64,000 nt of DNA from Microbulbifer agarilyticus (lineage in GTDB: Bacteria > Pseudomonadota > Gammaproteobacteria > Pseudomonadales > Cellvibrionaceae). The notes under the pieces were generated by a model. That model saw only the letters and a list, made by a program, of their open reading frames with translations. It had not been told where the DNA came from and searched no databases. The stretch covers positions 1,426,001 to 1,490,000 of the forward strand of contig NZ_CP019650.1 of assembly GCF_001999945.1 (NCBI RefSeq). The letters run 5' to 3'. The stretch's first letter is position 1; every line of letters starts with the position of its first letter. Shown here piece by piece: positions 49,963-57,203 of the stretch. A program made the translations under genes and the position numbers.

Positions 49963-51459
49963 ATGGGTAAAGTGATGATTGAAACTACTGCAAAGGTCCA
50001 GGCGTTTATTGGCCAGTCCCACATTCCTTTCTATTCCAACGGTGCCTGGGTAACGGGCAGTACTGGCAAGTCCATGACTGTGGAGAACCCGGCAGATAAA
50101 TCCCGTCTGGCAACAATTTCCGAGGCTCTGGCCAGTGACGCTGAGCAGGCTATTGAAGGAGCCCATGCTGCATTTTCTTCCTGGCAAGAGACCAGCCCTG
50201 CTGAGCGCGCCGCACTGTTGCGCAAGCTTGCAGACTTGTGTGAGCGCGATGCCGAGGAACTGTCACAGCTGGAAGCTCTGGATGTCGGTAAGCCAGTCGA
50301 AAATGCCCGTGGGTTCGATGTGCCATTCGGCATCGAGTGCCTGCGTTACTTTGCGGATCTCTGCGAGAAAGAAGAGTTTGAAACCCCGCTGACTCTCGAC
50401 GGTATGAAGCAGGCCCGCAAAGTGCGCCTGCCCTACGGCGTGGTCGGTTTTATTTTCCCCTGGAACTTCCCGCTCACCCTGTGCCAATGGGGTATTGCAC
50501 CGGCGCTTGCGGCAGGCAACACCGTGGTGGTGAAGCCTTCTGAAGTAACCCCGCTTTCCACGCTGTATCTCGCCAAATTGGCGGAAGAAGCTGGCTTTCC
50601 CGCAGGCGTGATCAATGTGCTGCCGGGTGAGGGTCCGGAAGTCGGCTCCGTATTTACCCAGCACCCAAAAGTGCGCTTTGTTTCTTTCACTGGCTCTTCC
50701 CGCGTGGGTCGTCTGATTGGCGAAGCGTGTGGCGCAAACCTGAAGCCGGTGAAGCTGGAGCTGGGTGGCAAGGGCGCGTCCATTCTCTGCGACGACGCAA
50801 ATATCAGCGCCGCTGCCGCGGGTCTGGCTGGTGCTATTACCCTGAATACTGGGCAGGTATGTTGCACTGCGACCCGTTGGATTGTGCATGAGAGCGTAGC
50901 GTCCGAATTTATCGAGCAGGTAAAAGCGGAGCTCGACAAAGTGCTGATCAAGGCCGGTATGAACGAAGATAGCCAGATGGGCCCGCTCGTAAGCGAGCGC
51001 CAACTGAACACCGTCAACGGCTACATTCAACAGGGGCAGGAACAGGGTGCAGAGATTGTGTATGGCGGCCAGCCGCTCTCTGACGCGGAGCGTTCTGGCT
51101 ACTACGTTTGCCCCACGCTGTTGATGGGCTCTGAAGAGAATATTTGCTTCCGTGAGGAAGTTTTCGGGCCAGTGGCTTACATCACCACTTTCAAGGACGA
51201 CGCCGATGCCTTGCGTCAGGTCAATAGTCTGGACTACGGGTTGGCCAACAGTGTTTGGACCACGAACAACGACCGCGCTATTTCCATCGCCAAAAAGATG
51301 GTGTCTGGTAACAGCTGGGTAAATGCGCACAACGTGTTTGCGTACGGTCTGCCGTATGGTGCCTGTAGTGCCAGTGGCATGGGTGGTGGCGTGAACAGCC
51401 GCGAAACAATGCTGGACTACACCCGCAATTTGTCGATCGCCGAACCCGAAGAGGAATAA
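49963..51459 (+). CDS. NAD(P)-dependent aldehyde dehydrogenase, candidate anhydrogalactose dehydrogenase
   Basis: A 498-residue cytoplasmic aldehyde dehydrogenase. The cofactor-binding FIFPWNFPL and FTGSSRVGRL, the general-base glutamate in LELGGKGASIL and the catalytic cysteine in NTGQVCCTATRW are all present; EEVFGPVAYI follows. In agar degraders an enzyme of this fold oxidises 3,6-anhydro-L-galactose to 3,6-anhydrogalactonate; I infer that role from position between agarases and the kinase/enolase genes. A betaine-aldehyde type substrate is the alternative. The second in-frame ATG (49975) is equally possible as start. It ends two bases before the kinase start, so the two are coupled. Confidence 0.85.
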   Translation: MGKVMIETTAKVQAFIGQSHIPFYSNGAWVTGSTGKSMTVENPADKSRLATISEALASDAEQAIEGAHAAFSSWQETSPAERAALLRKLADLCERDAEELSQLEALDVGKPVENARGFDVPFGIECLRYFADLCEKEEFETPLTLDGMKQARKVRLPYGVVGFIFPWNFPLTLCQWGIAPALAAGNTVVVKPSEVTPLSTLYLAKLAEEAGFPAGVINVLPGEGPEVGSVFTQHPKVRFVSFTGSSRVGRLIGEACGANLKPVKLELGGKGASILCDDANISAAAAGLAGAITLNTGQVCCTATRWIVHESVASEFIEQVKAELDKVLIKAGMNEDSQMGPLVSERQLNTVNGYIQQGQEQGAEIVYGGQPLSDAERSGYYVCPTLLMGSEENICFREEVFGPVAYITTFKDDADALRQVNSLDYGLANSVWTTNNDRAISIAKKMVSGNSWVNAHNVFAYGLPYGACSASGMGGGVNSRETMLDYTRNLSIAEPEEE

Positions 51460-51461
51460 CT

Positions 51462-52454
51462 GTGGATCAGGTAGCGTTATGTGATTACCTGATCGACAAA
51501 GGTCTTCTGCACTCACAGGATGCAACCTTTACCGCGCTCTCCGGCGGGGTTTCTTGTGAGATCCTGCTGGTAGACGACGGTCAGGCACGCTTTGTCGTTA
51601 AGCGTGCGCTGGACAAGCTCAAGGTAAAAGACGATTGGTTTGCGGATATCAAACGCAATATCACCGAGCAGGAATACCTGCGTTATGTCGGTGCATTCCT
51701 GCCCGAGTCTGTGCCCGCCATTCTCTATTCCGATGCAGAAAAGTATTTTTTCTGCATGGAAATGATTGAGGGGGGGCTGGAAAACTGGAAGTCGCGCCTG
51801 CTACTTGGCGAATATGATCGCCAGTATGCACGCCTTGCGGGGAGCTATCTTGGCAGCATTCACAAGCAGTCCCTTGGCGATTCTTTGGCACAAGCTAAAT
51901 TCGATACCCTGAAGGACTTCACCGAGCTTCGCCTTGAGCCATACCTATTGAAAACCGGTAGCCGGCACCCCGGGCTGAACACGCACTTTGTGTCAGAGGC
52001 CGATCGGATTGCCAGCACGGCTACCTGTCTTATTCACGGTGACTACAGCCCGAAAAACCTGATGGTTGGGAATGGCAAGCTGGTGATTCTCGACTGCGAG
52101 GTGGCCTGGTATGGCGACCCCGTCTTTGATGTCGCCTTCCTGTTAAATCACTTTTTGCTCAAGGCTCTGCATAAGCCAAAGAACGCGGCACAAATTCTGG
52201 GCCTGGGCGAGAAGGTGTGGGAAGCCTACTTGGCTGCGTCGGGAGAGGTTGTCGACGATGGCTTCGAGTCCCGGCTGTGTCACCTGCTGCCCATGTTGAT
52301 GTTGGCCCGGGTAGATGGCAAGTCCCCAGTGGAGTACCTGAATGCCTGCCAGCAACAAACCGTCAGGAACTTTGCTTACGCAGTAATCCCTGATGGACCA
52401 ACCACATTAAGTCAGCTGCTCTATCAATGGACAGAACTTTTGGCCGCAGAATGA
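51462..52454 (+). CDS. Aminoglycoside phosphotransferase-fold small-molecule kinase
   Basis: A 330-residue kinase of the APH/choline kinase fold. The catalytic loop CLIHGDYSPKNLM holds the HxDxxxxN signature, and ILDCEVAWYGDPVFDVA supplies the metal-binding Asp. The N-terminal lobe has the nucleotide lysine in FVVKRAL. The substrate is unknown; location between an aldehyde dehydrogenase and a divergent enolase suggests it phosphorylates a sugar acid or related product. Antibiotic resistance is unlikely in this operon. It starts with GTG two bases after the upstream stop (GAGGA as ribosome-binding site), and the enolase gene follows after 39 bases. Confidence 0.82.
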   Translation: MDQVALCDYLIDKGLLHSQDATFTALSGGVSCEILLVDDGQARFVVKRALDKLKVKDDWFADIKRNITEQEYLRYVGAFLPESVPAILYSDAEKYFFCMEMIEGGLENWKSRLLLGEYDRQYARLAGSYLGSIHKQSLGDSLAQAKFDTLKDFTELRLEPYLLKTGSRHPGLNTHFVSEADRIASTATCLIHGDYSPKNLMVGNGKLVILDCEVAWYGDPVFDVAFLLNHFLLKALHKPKNAAQILGLGEKVWEAYLAASGEVVDDGFESRLCHLLPMLMLARVDGKSPVEYLNACQQQTVRNFAYAVIPDGPTTLSQLLYQWTELLAAE

Positions 52455-52493
52455 TTAGTGGTAAATAAACACGGTAAATAAATTAAGTACGCC

Positions 52494-53777
52494 ATGAATA
52501 TCCAAAGTATTGACGCGTTTCAAATATACGATTCACGGGGTTTTCCCACGGTTGAAGTAGAAGTCACCCTCGAGAACGGCGTGACCGGTTCTGGCTTGGT
52601 GCCCAGTGGTGCATCCACTGGGCAGTTTGAGGCACTTGAGCTGCGCGATGGTGACAAGTCTGTTTTCCGCGGCAAGTCTGTCTTTAAGGCGATTGCGAAT
52701 ATTCGCGGGGAAATTGCCCCGGCGCTGCAGGGCATGGCCGTCACTGACCTGAAAGCCATCGACGGCAAACTGGTAGAGCTGGACGGTACGGAAAATAAAT
52801 CCCGGCTCGGCGCTAACGCTACCCTTGGCGTCTCCATGGCATGCGCCCGTGCCGCGGCAAACGCGCGCGGTGTGCCGCTGTACGAATACCTGGGCAAAGG
52901 GCAGGGCACCCTGCTCCCATTGAACGAGATTCAGATTCTGGGTGGTGGCGCACATGCCGACTGGGCCATTGATATTCAGGACTTCCTGATTATTGCGATG
53001 GGTGCGAAAACCTACGAAGAAACGCTGGAGATGACCTTCAATATCTACCATGCCGCGGGCGAAGTGATGAAGGGGCGGGGCAAGAGTGTTGGGCTTGCCG
53101 ACGAAGGTGGTTGGTGGCCAGCGTTTGACAGTAATGAAGAGCCTTTTGAAGTCCTTCTGGAAGCGGTGCGCCTGGCGGGTTATGAAGCTGGGAAAGATGT
53201 GGCCATTTCTCTGGATATCGCCGCCAGTGACCTGTACGACGGTGAGCGGTACCACCTGAAGAAAGACGGTACCTCATTTACCCCTTCAGAGTTTTGTGAC
53301 CTGATGATTGAGTGGTGTGAGAAATACCCGATCATCTCTATCGAAGACCCCTTTGCGGACACCGATTTCGATAGCTGGAAACGGTTTACTGAAGAAGTGG
53401 GCAAACGTGTACAGGTAATCGGTGACGATCTCTTCACTACTAACATCGCCCGTATCGAAAATGGTATCGATAACCAGTTGGCGAATTCTGTACTGATCAA
53501 ACTCAATCAGATCGGTACCGTATCCGAAACCATGGCGGCAATCGAAATGACCCAGAAAGCCGGTTGGCTGCCGGTCGTATCGGCGCGTTCGGGTGAAACG
53601 GAAGATGCGTTTATTGCCCATCTCGCGGTTGCGACCAACGCGGGTCAGCTCAAAGTTGGTTCCTTTGCCCGCAGTGAGCGTATGGTGAAGTGGAATGAGG
53701 TGTTGCGTATTGAGCGAAGCCTGGGGAAACGCGCGCGTTTTGTCGGTGCGGAGCTGTACCAGACGATCTTCGGCTAG
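52494..53777 (+). CDS. Divergent enolase paralogue
   Basis: A 427-residue protein of full enolase length and order: DSRGFPTVEVEV, SGASTGQFEALELRD, GGGAHADWAIDIQDFLI, ADEGGWWP (E204), metal ligands in ISLDIAASD, ISIEDPFAD and VIGDDLFTTN, catalytic K336 in LIKLNQIGT and SARSGETED. Key changes from glycolytic enolase are A364 where a conserved histidine stands in SHRSGETED, Asp in place of Glu in IQEFM, and WWP after DEGG. The fold and metal site are kept but the substrate-contact residues are not, so it probably acts on another 2-hydroxy acid or its phosphate rather than 2-phosphoglycerate. It closes the ALDH-kinase operon. No clear ribosome-binding site is seen. Confidence 0.85.
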   Translation: MNIQSIDAFQIYDSRGFPTVEVEVTLENGVTGSGLVPSGASTGQFEALELRDGDKSVFRGKSVFKAIANIRGEIAPALQGMAVTDLKAIDGKLVELDGTENKSRLGANATLGVSMACARAAANARGVPLYEYLGKGQGTLLPLNEIQILGGGAHADWAIDIQDFLIIAMGAKTYEETLEMTFNIYHAAGEVMKGRGKSVGLADEGGWWPAFDSNEEPFEVLLEAVRLAGYEAGKDVAISLDIAASDLYDGERYHLKKDGTSFTPSEFCDLMIEWCEKYPIISIEDPFADTDFDSWKRFTEEVGKRVQVIGDDLFTTNIARIENGIDNQLANSVLIKLNQIGTVSETMAAIEMTQKAGWLPVVSARSGETEDAFIAHLAVATNAGQLKVGSFARSERMVKWNEVLRIERSLGKRARFVGAELYQTIFG

Positions 53778-53810
53778 TTGTTCGGATAGTTGTTGGGGTA
53801 ATTGTTCGAG
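53775..53810 (+). repeat. Three 12-base tandem repeats at the enolase-like stop codon
   Basis: TAGTTGTTCGGA, TAGTTGTTGGGG and TAATTGTTCGAG follow each other; each begins with a stop codon in the reading frame of the upstream gene. They give a triple stop and look like local slippage. Confidence 0.75.
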
Positions 53811-53826
53811 CGGTTGTAAAGACATT

Positions 53827-53868
53827 CAGTCTGTTCGGCCGGCATGTTGTAGCCGGCCGAACAGACTG
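53827..53868. terminator. Long perfect hairpin between convergent genes
   Basis: CAGTCTGTTCGGCCGGC and its exact complement form a 17-base-pair stem with an eight-base loop, between the convergent enolase-like and arsH genes. There is no T-tract, so factor-independent termination is uncertain but a stable 3' end is likely. Confidence 0.65.
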
Positions 53869-53934
53869 AGTGGGAATTGCGCTAATTCACTGGTGCGCAC
53901 CTGCTTTTGCTACCGCTTGGTATTAGCAGAAAAT

Positions 53935-54753
53935 TTAGCAGCAGCTTTGGGCCTTTGGCGCACAGCAAGCGGACTTTTGCGCAGCTTGTGGAGCAACCGG
54001 GACAGGCGCAGCCTTTGGAGCGCAACAAGCGCTGCGTTTAACATCCATTGCGCCGGCGGCTTCTACCTGATTTTTCAGCGCCTCCGCGGCTTGCTTTGAC
54101 AGCGCGGCCTTGGCCTCGCTAAAGCGTTCGGTCAGATAGTCGCTCTGGCCACGCATCAGTATGGTGGTTTTCACCAGCTCTTCCAGTACATCGATAACAC
54201 GGTCGCGGAAGGCGGAGTCTTTGAGCTTTCCGTCTTCGTCGAACTCTTGCCAAGCCTTGGCAATAGACGACTGGTTGGGGATGGTAAACATACGCATCCA
54301 GCGGCCGAGAATGCGCATATTATTTACCGCGTTAAAGGACTGCGAGCCGCCGGTAATCTGCATCACCGCCAGGGTTTTACCCTGGGTGGCACGCACTGCG
54401 GATTGATCCAGCGGCAGCCAGTCGATTTGGTTTTTGAATACCGCGGACATGTTGCCGTGCATTTCGGGGCTGATCCAGACCTGGCCATCACACCATTCAG
54501 ACCATTCGCGCAGTTGTTGCACCTTCGGGTGATCCGTACTTTCACCATCGAAAATCGGCAGGTCGCGCGGGTCAAACAGTCTGGCTTCTGCACCGAATTG
54601 CTCTAGCATTTCCATCACTTCGTCCGCCAGTTTGCGCGTGTGCGAATTGGGGCGCAGGGAACCGAATAGCACCAGGATTTTAGGTGCAACGTCGGTCGGC
54701 GAAACTTGTTGCAGCCTGTGTTGAATATTCTTGGCCGTGTGGTTGGGAAGCAT
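53935..54753 (-). CDS. arsH: ArsH-type NADPH-dependent FMN reductase with cysteine-rich tail
   Basis: A 272-residue flavoprotein of the ArsH family: flavodoxin-like [15 protein letters not shown] phosphate loop, [17 protein letters not shown] and [15 protein letters not shown]. ArsH proteins oxidise methyl-arsenicals and reduce quinones or metals. The core ends near residue 225; the extra tail holds three Cys-Cys pairs (SACCAPKA twice, then SCC at the terminus), which I have not seen described for ArsH and which could bind arsenite or metal. GGTGA supports the ATG at 54753; 15 more residues are possible. It is controlled with arsR through a repeated operator. Confidence 0.88.
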   Translation of the reverse strand: MLPNHTAKNIQHRLQQVSPTDVAPKILVLFGSLRPNSHTRKLADEVMEMLEQFGAEARLFDPRDLPIFDGESTDHPKVQQLREWSEWCDGQVWISPEMHGNMSAVFKNQIDWLPLDQSAVRATQGKTLAVMQITGGSQSFNAVNNMRILGRWMRMFTIPNQSSIAKAWQEFDEDGKLKDSAFRDRVIDVLEELVKTTILMRGQSDYLTERFSEAKAALSKQAAEALKNQVEAAGAMDVKRSACCAPKAAPVPVAPQAAQKSACCAPKAQSCC

Positions 54754-54816
54754 TGTGGTCACCTTTAATCTGTATCTATCTATATGTGTATCTGTCACGT
54801 CTTTGTCTAGATTTTG

Positions 54817-54839
54817 ATATTTCTAAAAATATCGAAATA
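54817..54839 (-). promoter_or_regulatory. ArsR operator upstream of arsH
   Basis: The element ATATTTCTA-N6-TCGAAATA occurs here and again before arsR at 55225-55247, identical apart from the six central bases. It is 64 bases before the arsH start. Confidence 0.75.
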
Positions 54840-54884
54840 TAGGTGAAAAAAACGGGTGCAAAAAACTCCATTCGAGGCGTGCGA

Positions 54885-55187
54885 TCAGTCGCAACAGCCT
54901 TGCTGCTCAACGCAGCATTCTTCAGCCAAATAGCCCACCAGCGCACTGAGCGCGGGGAAACAGGCTTCACAGCGCAGTATCCGGCCCTGGCGTTCCTGAC
55001 TCATTAGTCCCGCGTTCACCAGGCGACTGATGTGGTGGGAGAGGGTTGAGCCGGGGACGTCCAGCGCCTGCTGTATGTCACTTACTGCCAGACCCTCCGG
55101 ACCCGCTTTTACCAGCAGGCGATAGATGGCCAGGCGAGTGGTGTGACCCAGCTCGGCGAGTTTTTTGGCAGCGTCTTGATGTTCCAT
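54885..55187 (-). CDS. arsR: ArsR-family metalloid-responsive repressor
   Basis: A 100-residue winged helix-turn-helix repressor with recognition helix VPGSTLSHHISRLVNAGLM. The C-terminal third contains cysteines in LRCEACF and the terminal pairs EECCVEQQGCCD, which can provide an arsenite-binding site; this differs from the Cys motif in the recognition helix region of E. coli ArsR. Arsenite binding would release the ATATTTCTA-N6-TCGAAATA operators found before its own gene and before arsH. It lies directly upstream of arsH on the same strand. No arsenite pump or arsenate reductase gene is in the window. Confidence 0.9.
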   Translation of the reverse strand: MEHQDAAKKLAELGHTTRLAIYRLLVKAGPEGLAVSDIQQALDVPGSTLSHHISRLVNAGLMSQERQGRILRCEACFPALSALVGYLAEECCVEQQGCCD

Positions 55188-55224
55188 GTCTGAACTGTAG
55201 TGAGTGCGCTCTCATTTGTAAACT

Positions 55225-55247
55225 ATATTTCTAGATTTATCGAAATA
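55225..55247 (-). promoter_or_regulatory. ArsR operator upstream of arsR
   Basis: Second copy of ATATTTCTA-N6-TCGAAATA, 38 bases before the arsR start, consistent with autoregulation. Confidence 0.75.
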
Positions 55248-55414
55248 ATTGTCGACCGCTGGTTCACATCAGTGGTTCATGTCTCTTGTTCGCGCCAATG
55301 TGATTTGCTGCAACTTTACGGACTCTGCTCGGTCTCTGCGGACGCGTCGATAGATCCACGGTCGGCCGTCGCGCGTAACAAGGTGCCATATAAAGAATAA
55401 AGTTGGAGAAGACC

Positions 55415-55927
55415 TTGAGTGATTTGATTCAGTTGGTATACGCGAGCCGGGCCACGTTCAAGCCCGCACCCAATAGCCAGGGAGTTGAGCCTTCCGTCGC
55501 CCGCATATTGATGCAGAGCCGCCGCAATAACAGTCGTGTCGATATTGGTGGGGTGCTCTATTTTGGCGATGGGCACTTCTTTCAGGTGCTAGAGGGCGAT
55601 CGCACCGTGGTCACCGAAACCTATGAGCGAATCACCTCCGATCCCCGTCACAGTGACGCGACGATTCTGTCGTTAAAAAATACGCGTGAGCGGGGCTTTA
55701 ACGAATGGTCGATGAAGTATGTCCCGGTAGATGACGCCGTGCGCGCATTTCTGGCAAAGCGCGGTGAACGCAATTTCGCACCGTTCAAATTTTCAGGTGG
55801 GGATGTGGAGGCATTGGTTCGCTTGCTGCATGCCCAGGGTGAGGGCGGCGCAACGAAGGCGAAGCGAAAGTGGGACCTGGGCGGGCTGCTCAGAGCGCCC
55901 GCGTTACTAAATCCCTTTCGCCGGTAA
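55415..55927 (+). CDS. BLUF-domain blue-light photoreceptor
   Basis: A 170-residue FAD-binding light sensor. The BLUF photocycle residues are visible: Tyr in QLVYASRA, Asn in SRRNNSRVDIGG, Gln in FFQVLEGD, and the Trp/Met pair in NEWSMKYV. The domain spans about residues 4-100. The short remainder (EALVRLLHAQGEGGATKAKRKWDLGG) is basic and has no known output domain, so it probably signals through a partner protein. The start is taken as TTG at 55415 because GGAGAAG lies at the right distance; TTG 55403 is an alternative. It sits alone between arsR and the SMP-30 gene, both on the opposite strand. Confidence 0.88.
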   Translation: MSDLIQLVYASRATFKPAPNSQGVEPSVARILMQSRRNNSRVDIGGVLYFGDGHFFQVLEGDRTVVTETYERITSDPRHSDATILSLKNTRERGFNEWSMKYVPVDDAVRAFLAKRGERNFAPFKFSGGDVEALVRLLHAQGEGGATKAKRKWDLGGLLRAPALLNPFRR

Positions 55928-55936
55928 TCGGTATTG

Positions 55937-57019
55937 CTAGTGTTTTTGCATGCGCCCCAGATTTTCTGAGAGCAGGCTGCCGACATAAAGGTAGTCTGGT
56001 GTTTCAAGCACACCGGTGGTGGTGGCATAACCGCCAGAGGGGTCTTGCAGGTCTTGCAAGACCTCACCTGCTTCATTGATCGCTATGACGTGGCCGTAAT
56101 AGGTGGCTTTGGGGCGCATAAACTGGGGCAGGCGTTGCACGATTTTGCGTAAAAAGGGGCGGCCGGATATTTTGTCCAGCAGCGGGTTTCTCGGCGATAC
56201 CAGACCGACCCAGTACTTTCCATCCAGTCCACGGTTCAGGTTATCGGGGAATGCCGGTAGCTCGCCAATTACTTCCGAAAGTGCACCGCGATTGTCCGCG
56301 GCGATCCCCACTCGCACTACCCGGTAGTTACCGGTCTCATTGACCAGCACGGATTGTTCATCGGACGCCAGTGCCAGGCCATTGGCGAAATTCAGCCCCT
56401 GATAAATCAATTTTGTTTTGTTGTCCGCAGGCGAGTAGCTCAACACGCGCCCGTGACCACCGTGCTCCATCAGGTCTAGCAGGCTGGCGGGGTAGCTGCC
56501 ACCCCACTGCTTGGCACCAAACTTCATTGAGGCATCGGTGAAGTAGATGGTGCCGTCGCTGGCGATATCCAGGTTATTCGCGTAGAGAATCGGAGATTCA
56601 CCAAGCTTGTTGGTGAGCAGGGTCTGTACACCGCTAGGGCTGAAAGAGAGCAGGCCCAGGAAGGCGTCAGCCACAATCAGGTTTCCCTGTTGGTCAAACG
56701 CCAGCCCGAGCGGGCGGCCGCCGGTTTCAGCAAATACTTCGCGGTTAGTGCCGTCTGCGTTGAGGCGCAGGATGCGGCCTTCATGTACGGAAACATAGAT
56801 CCGGCCCTGGTTGTCCAGCACCACATCTTCCGGGCCCGTCCATTCACCAATGTCGATCTGATCCAGCCCGGCCAACTTATCGTTGACCGCAAACTGGCCG
56901 CTATACCCGGGGTTGGCGGGGGCCTGCCACGCCTGGGGGTTGATAGGCACCGGTGCGAGAAGAAAGTAACCAAGTACAAGTCCCAGTATTAGTGTTATTG
57001 AGATGCCTGCTGTTTTCAT
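55937..57019 (-). CDS. SMP-30/gluconolactonase/strictosidine synthase-like beta-propeller, membrane-anchored
   Basis: A 360-residue protein with an uncleaved or signal-like N-terminal hydrophobic helix (about 5-24) and a six-bladed propeller. GPEDVVLDNQGRIYVSVHEGRI, GRPLGLAFDQQGNLIVADA, IYFTDAS and FPDNLNRGLDGKYWVGL are typical of the strictosidine synthase/SMP-30 group. Family members hydrolyse lactones or esters; sugar-acid lactones are plausible substrates here, but the membrane-bound APMAP-like branch has no firm role. It is convergent with the BLUF gene (9-base gap) and stands apart from the agar operons. Confidence 0.8.
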   Translation of the reverse strand: MKTAGISITLILGLVLGYFLLAPVPINPQAWQAPANPGYSGQFAVNDKLAGLDQIDIGEWTGPEDVVLDNQGRIYVSVHEGRILRLNADGTNREVFAETGGRPLGLAFDQQGNLIVADAFLGLLSFSPSGVQTLLTNKLGESPILYANNLDIASDGTIYFTDASMKFGAKQWGGSYPASLLDLMEHGGHGRVLSYSPADNKTKLIYQGLNFANGLALASDEQSVLVNETGNYRVVRVGIAADNRGALSEVIGELPAFPDNLNRGLDGKYWVGLVSPRNPLLDKISGRPFLRKIVQRLPQFMRPKATYYGHVIAINEAGEVLQDLQDPSGGYATTTGVLETPDYLYVGSLLSENLGRMQKH

Positions 57020-57203
57020 TTTTTCGTTCCCGCAAAGGCTGAAATTTCGAGTCTGCTGAGTCTATGTGCTTCGACGTGTCAAATCTACAGATGCGAGACC
57101 GGATAGGTGGCAAGTACAACGGTGCCACTTACGGCTGATATACAGCTCTTGCTGAATTAGCTTCTATATTCACCGTATTGCGACTATCGACACGGTGCTT
57201 CAT

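Noticed and set aside
50263..51525. 420-residue minus-strand open frame
   Set aside because: Antisense to the aldehyde dehydrogenase, with no family features.
51462..52454. Antibiotic-resistance aminoglycoside kinase
   Set aside because: The fold fits, but the gene is embedded in a metabolic operon between ALDH and enolase-like genes; a metabolic kinase is far more likely.
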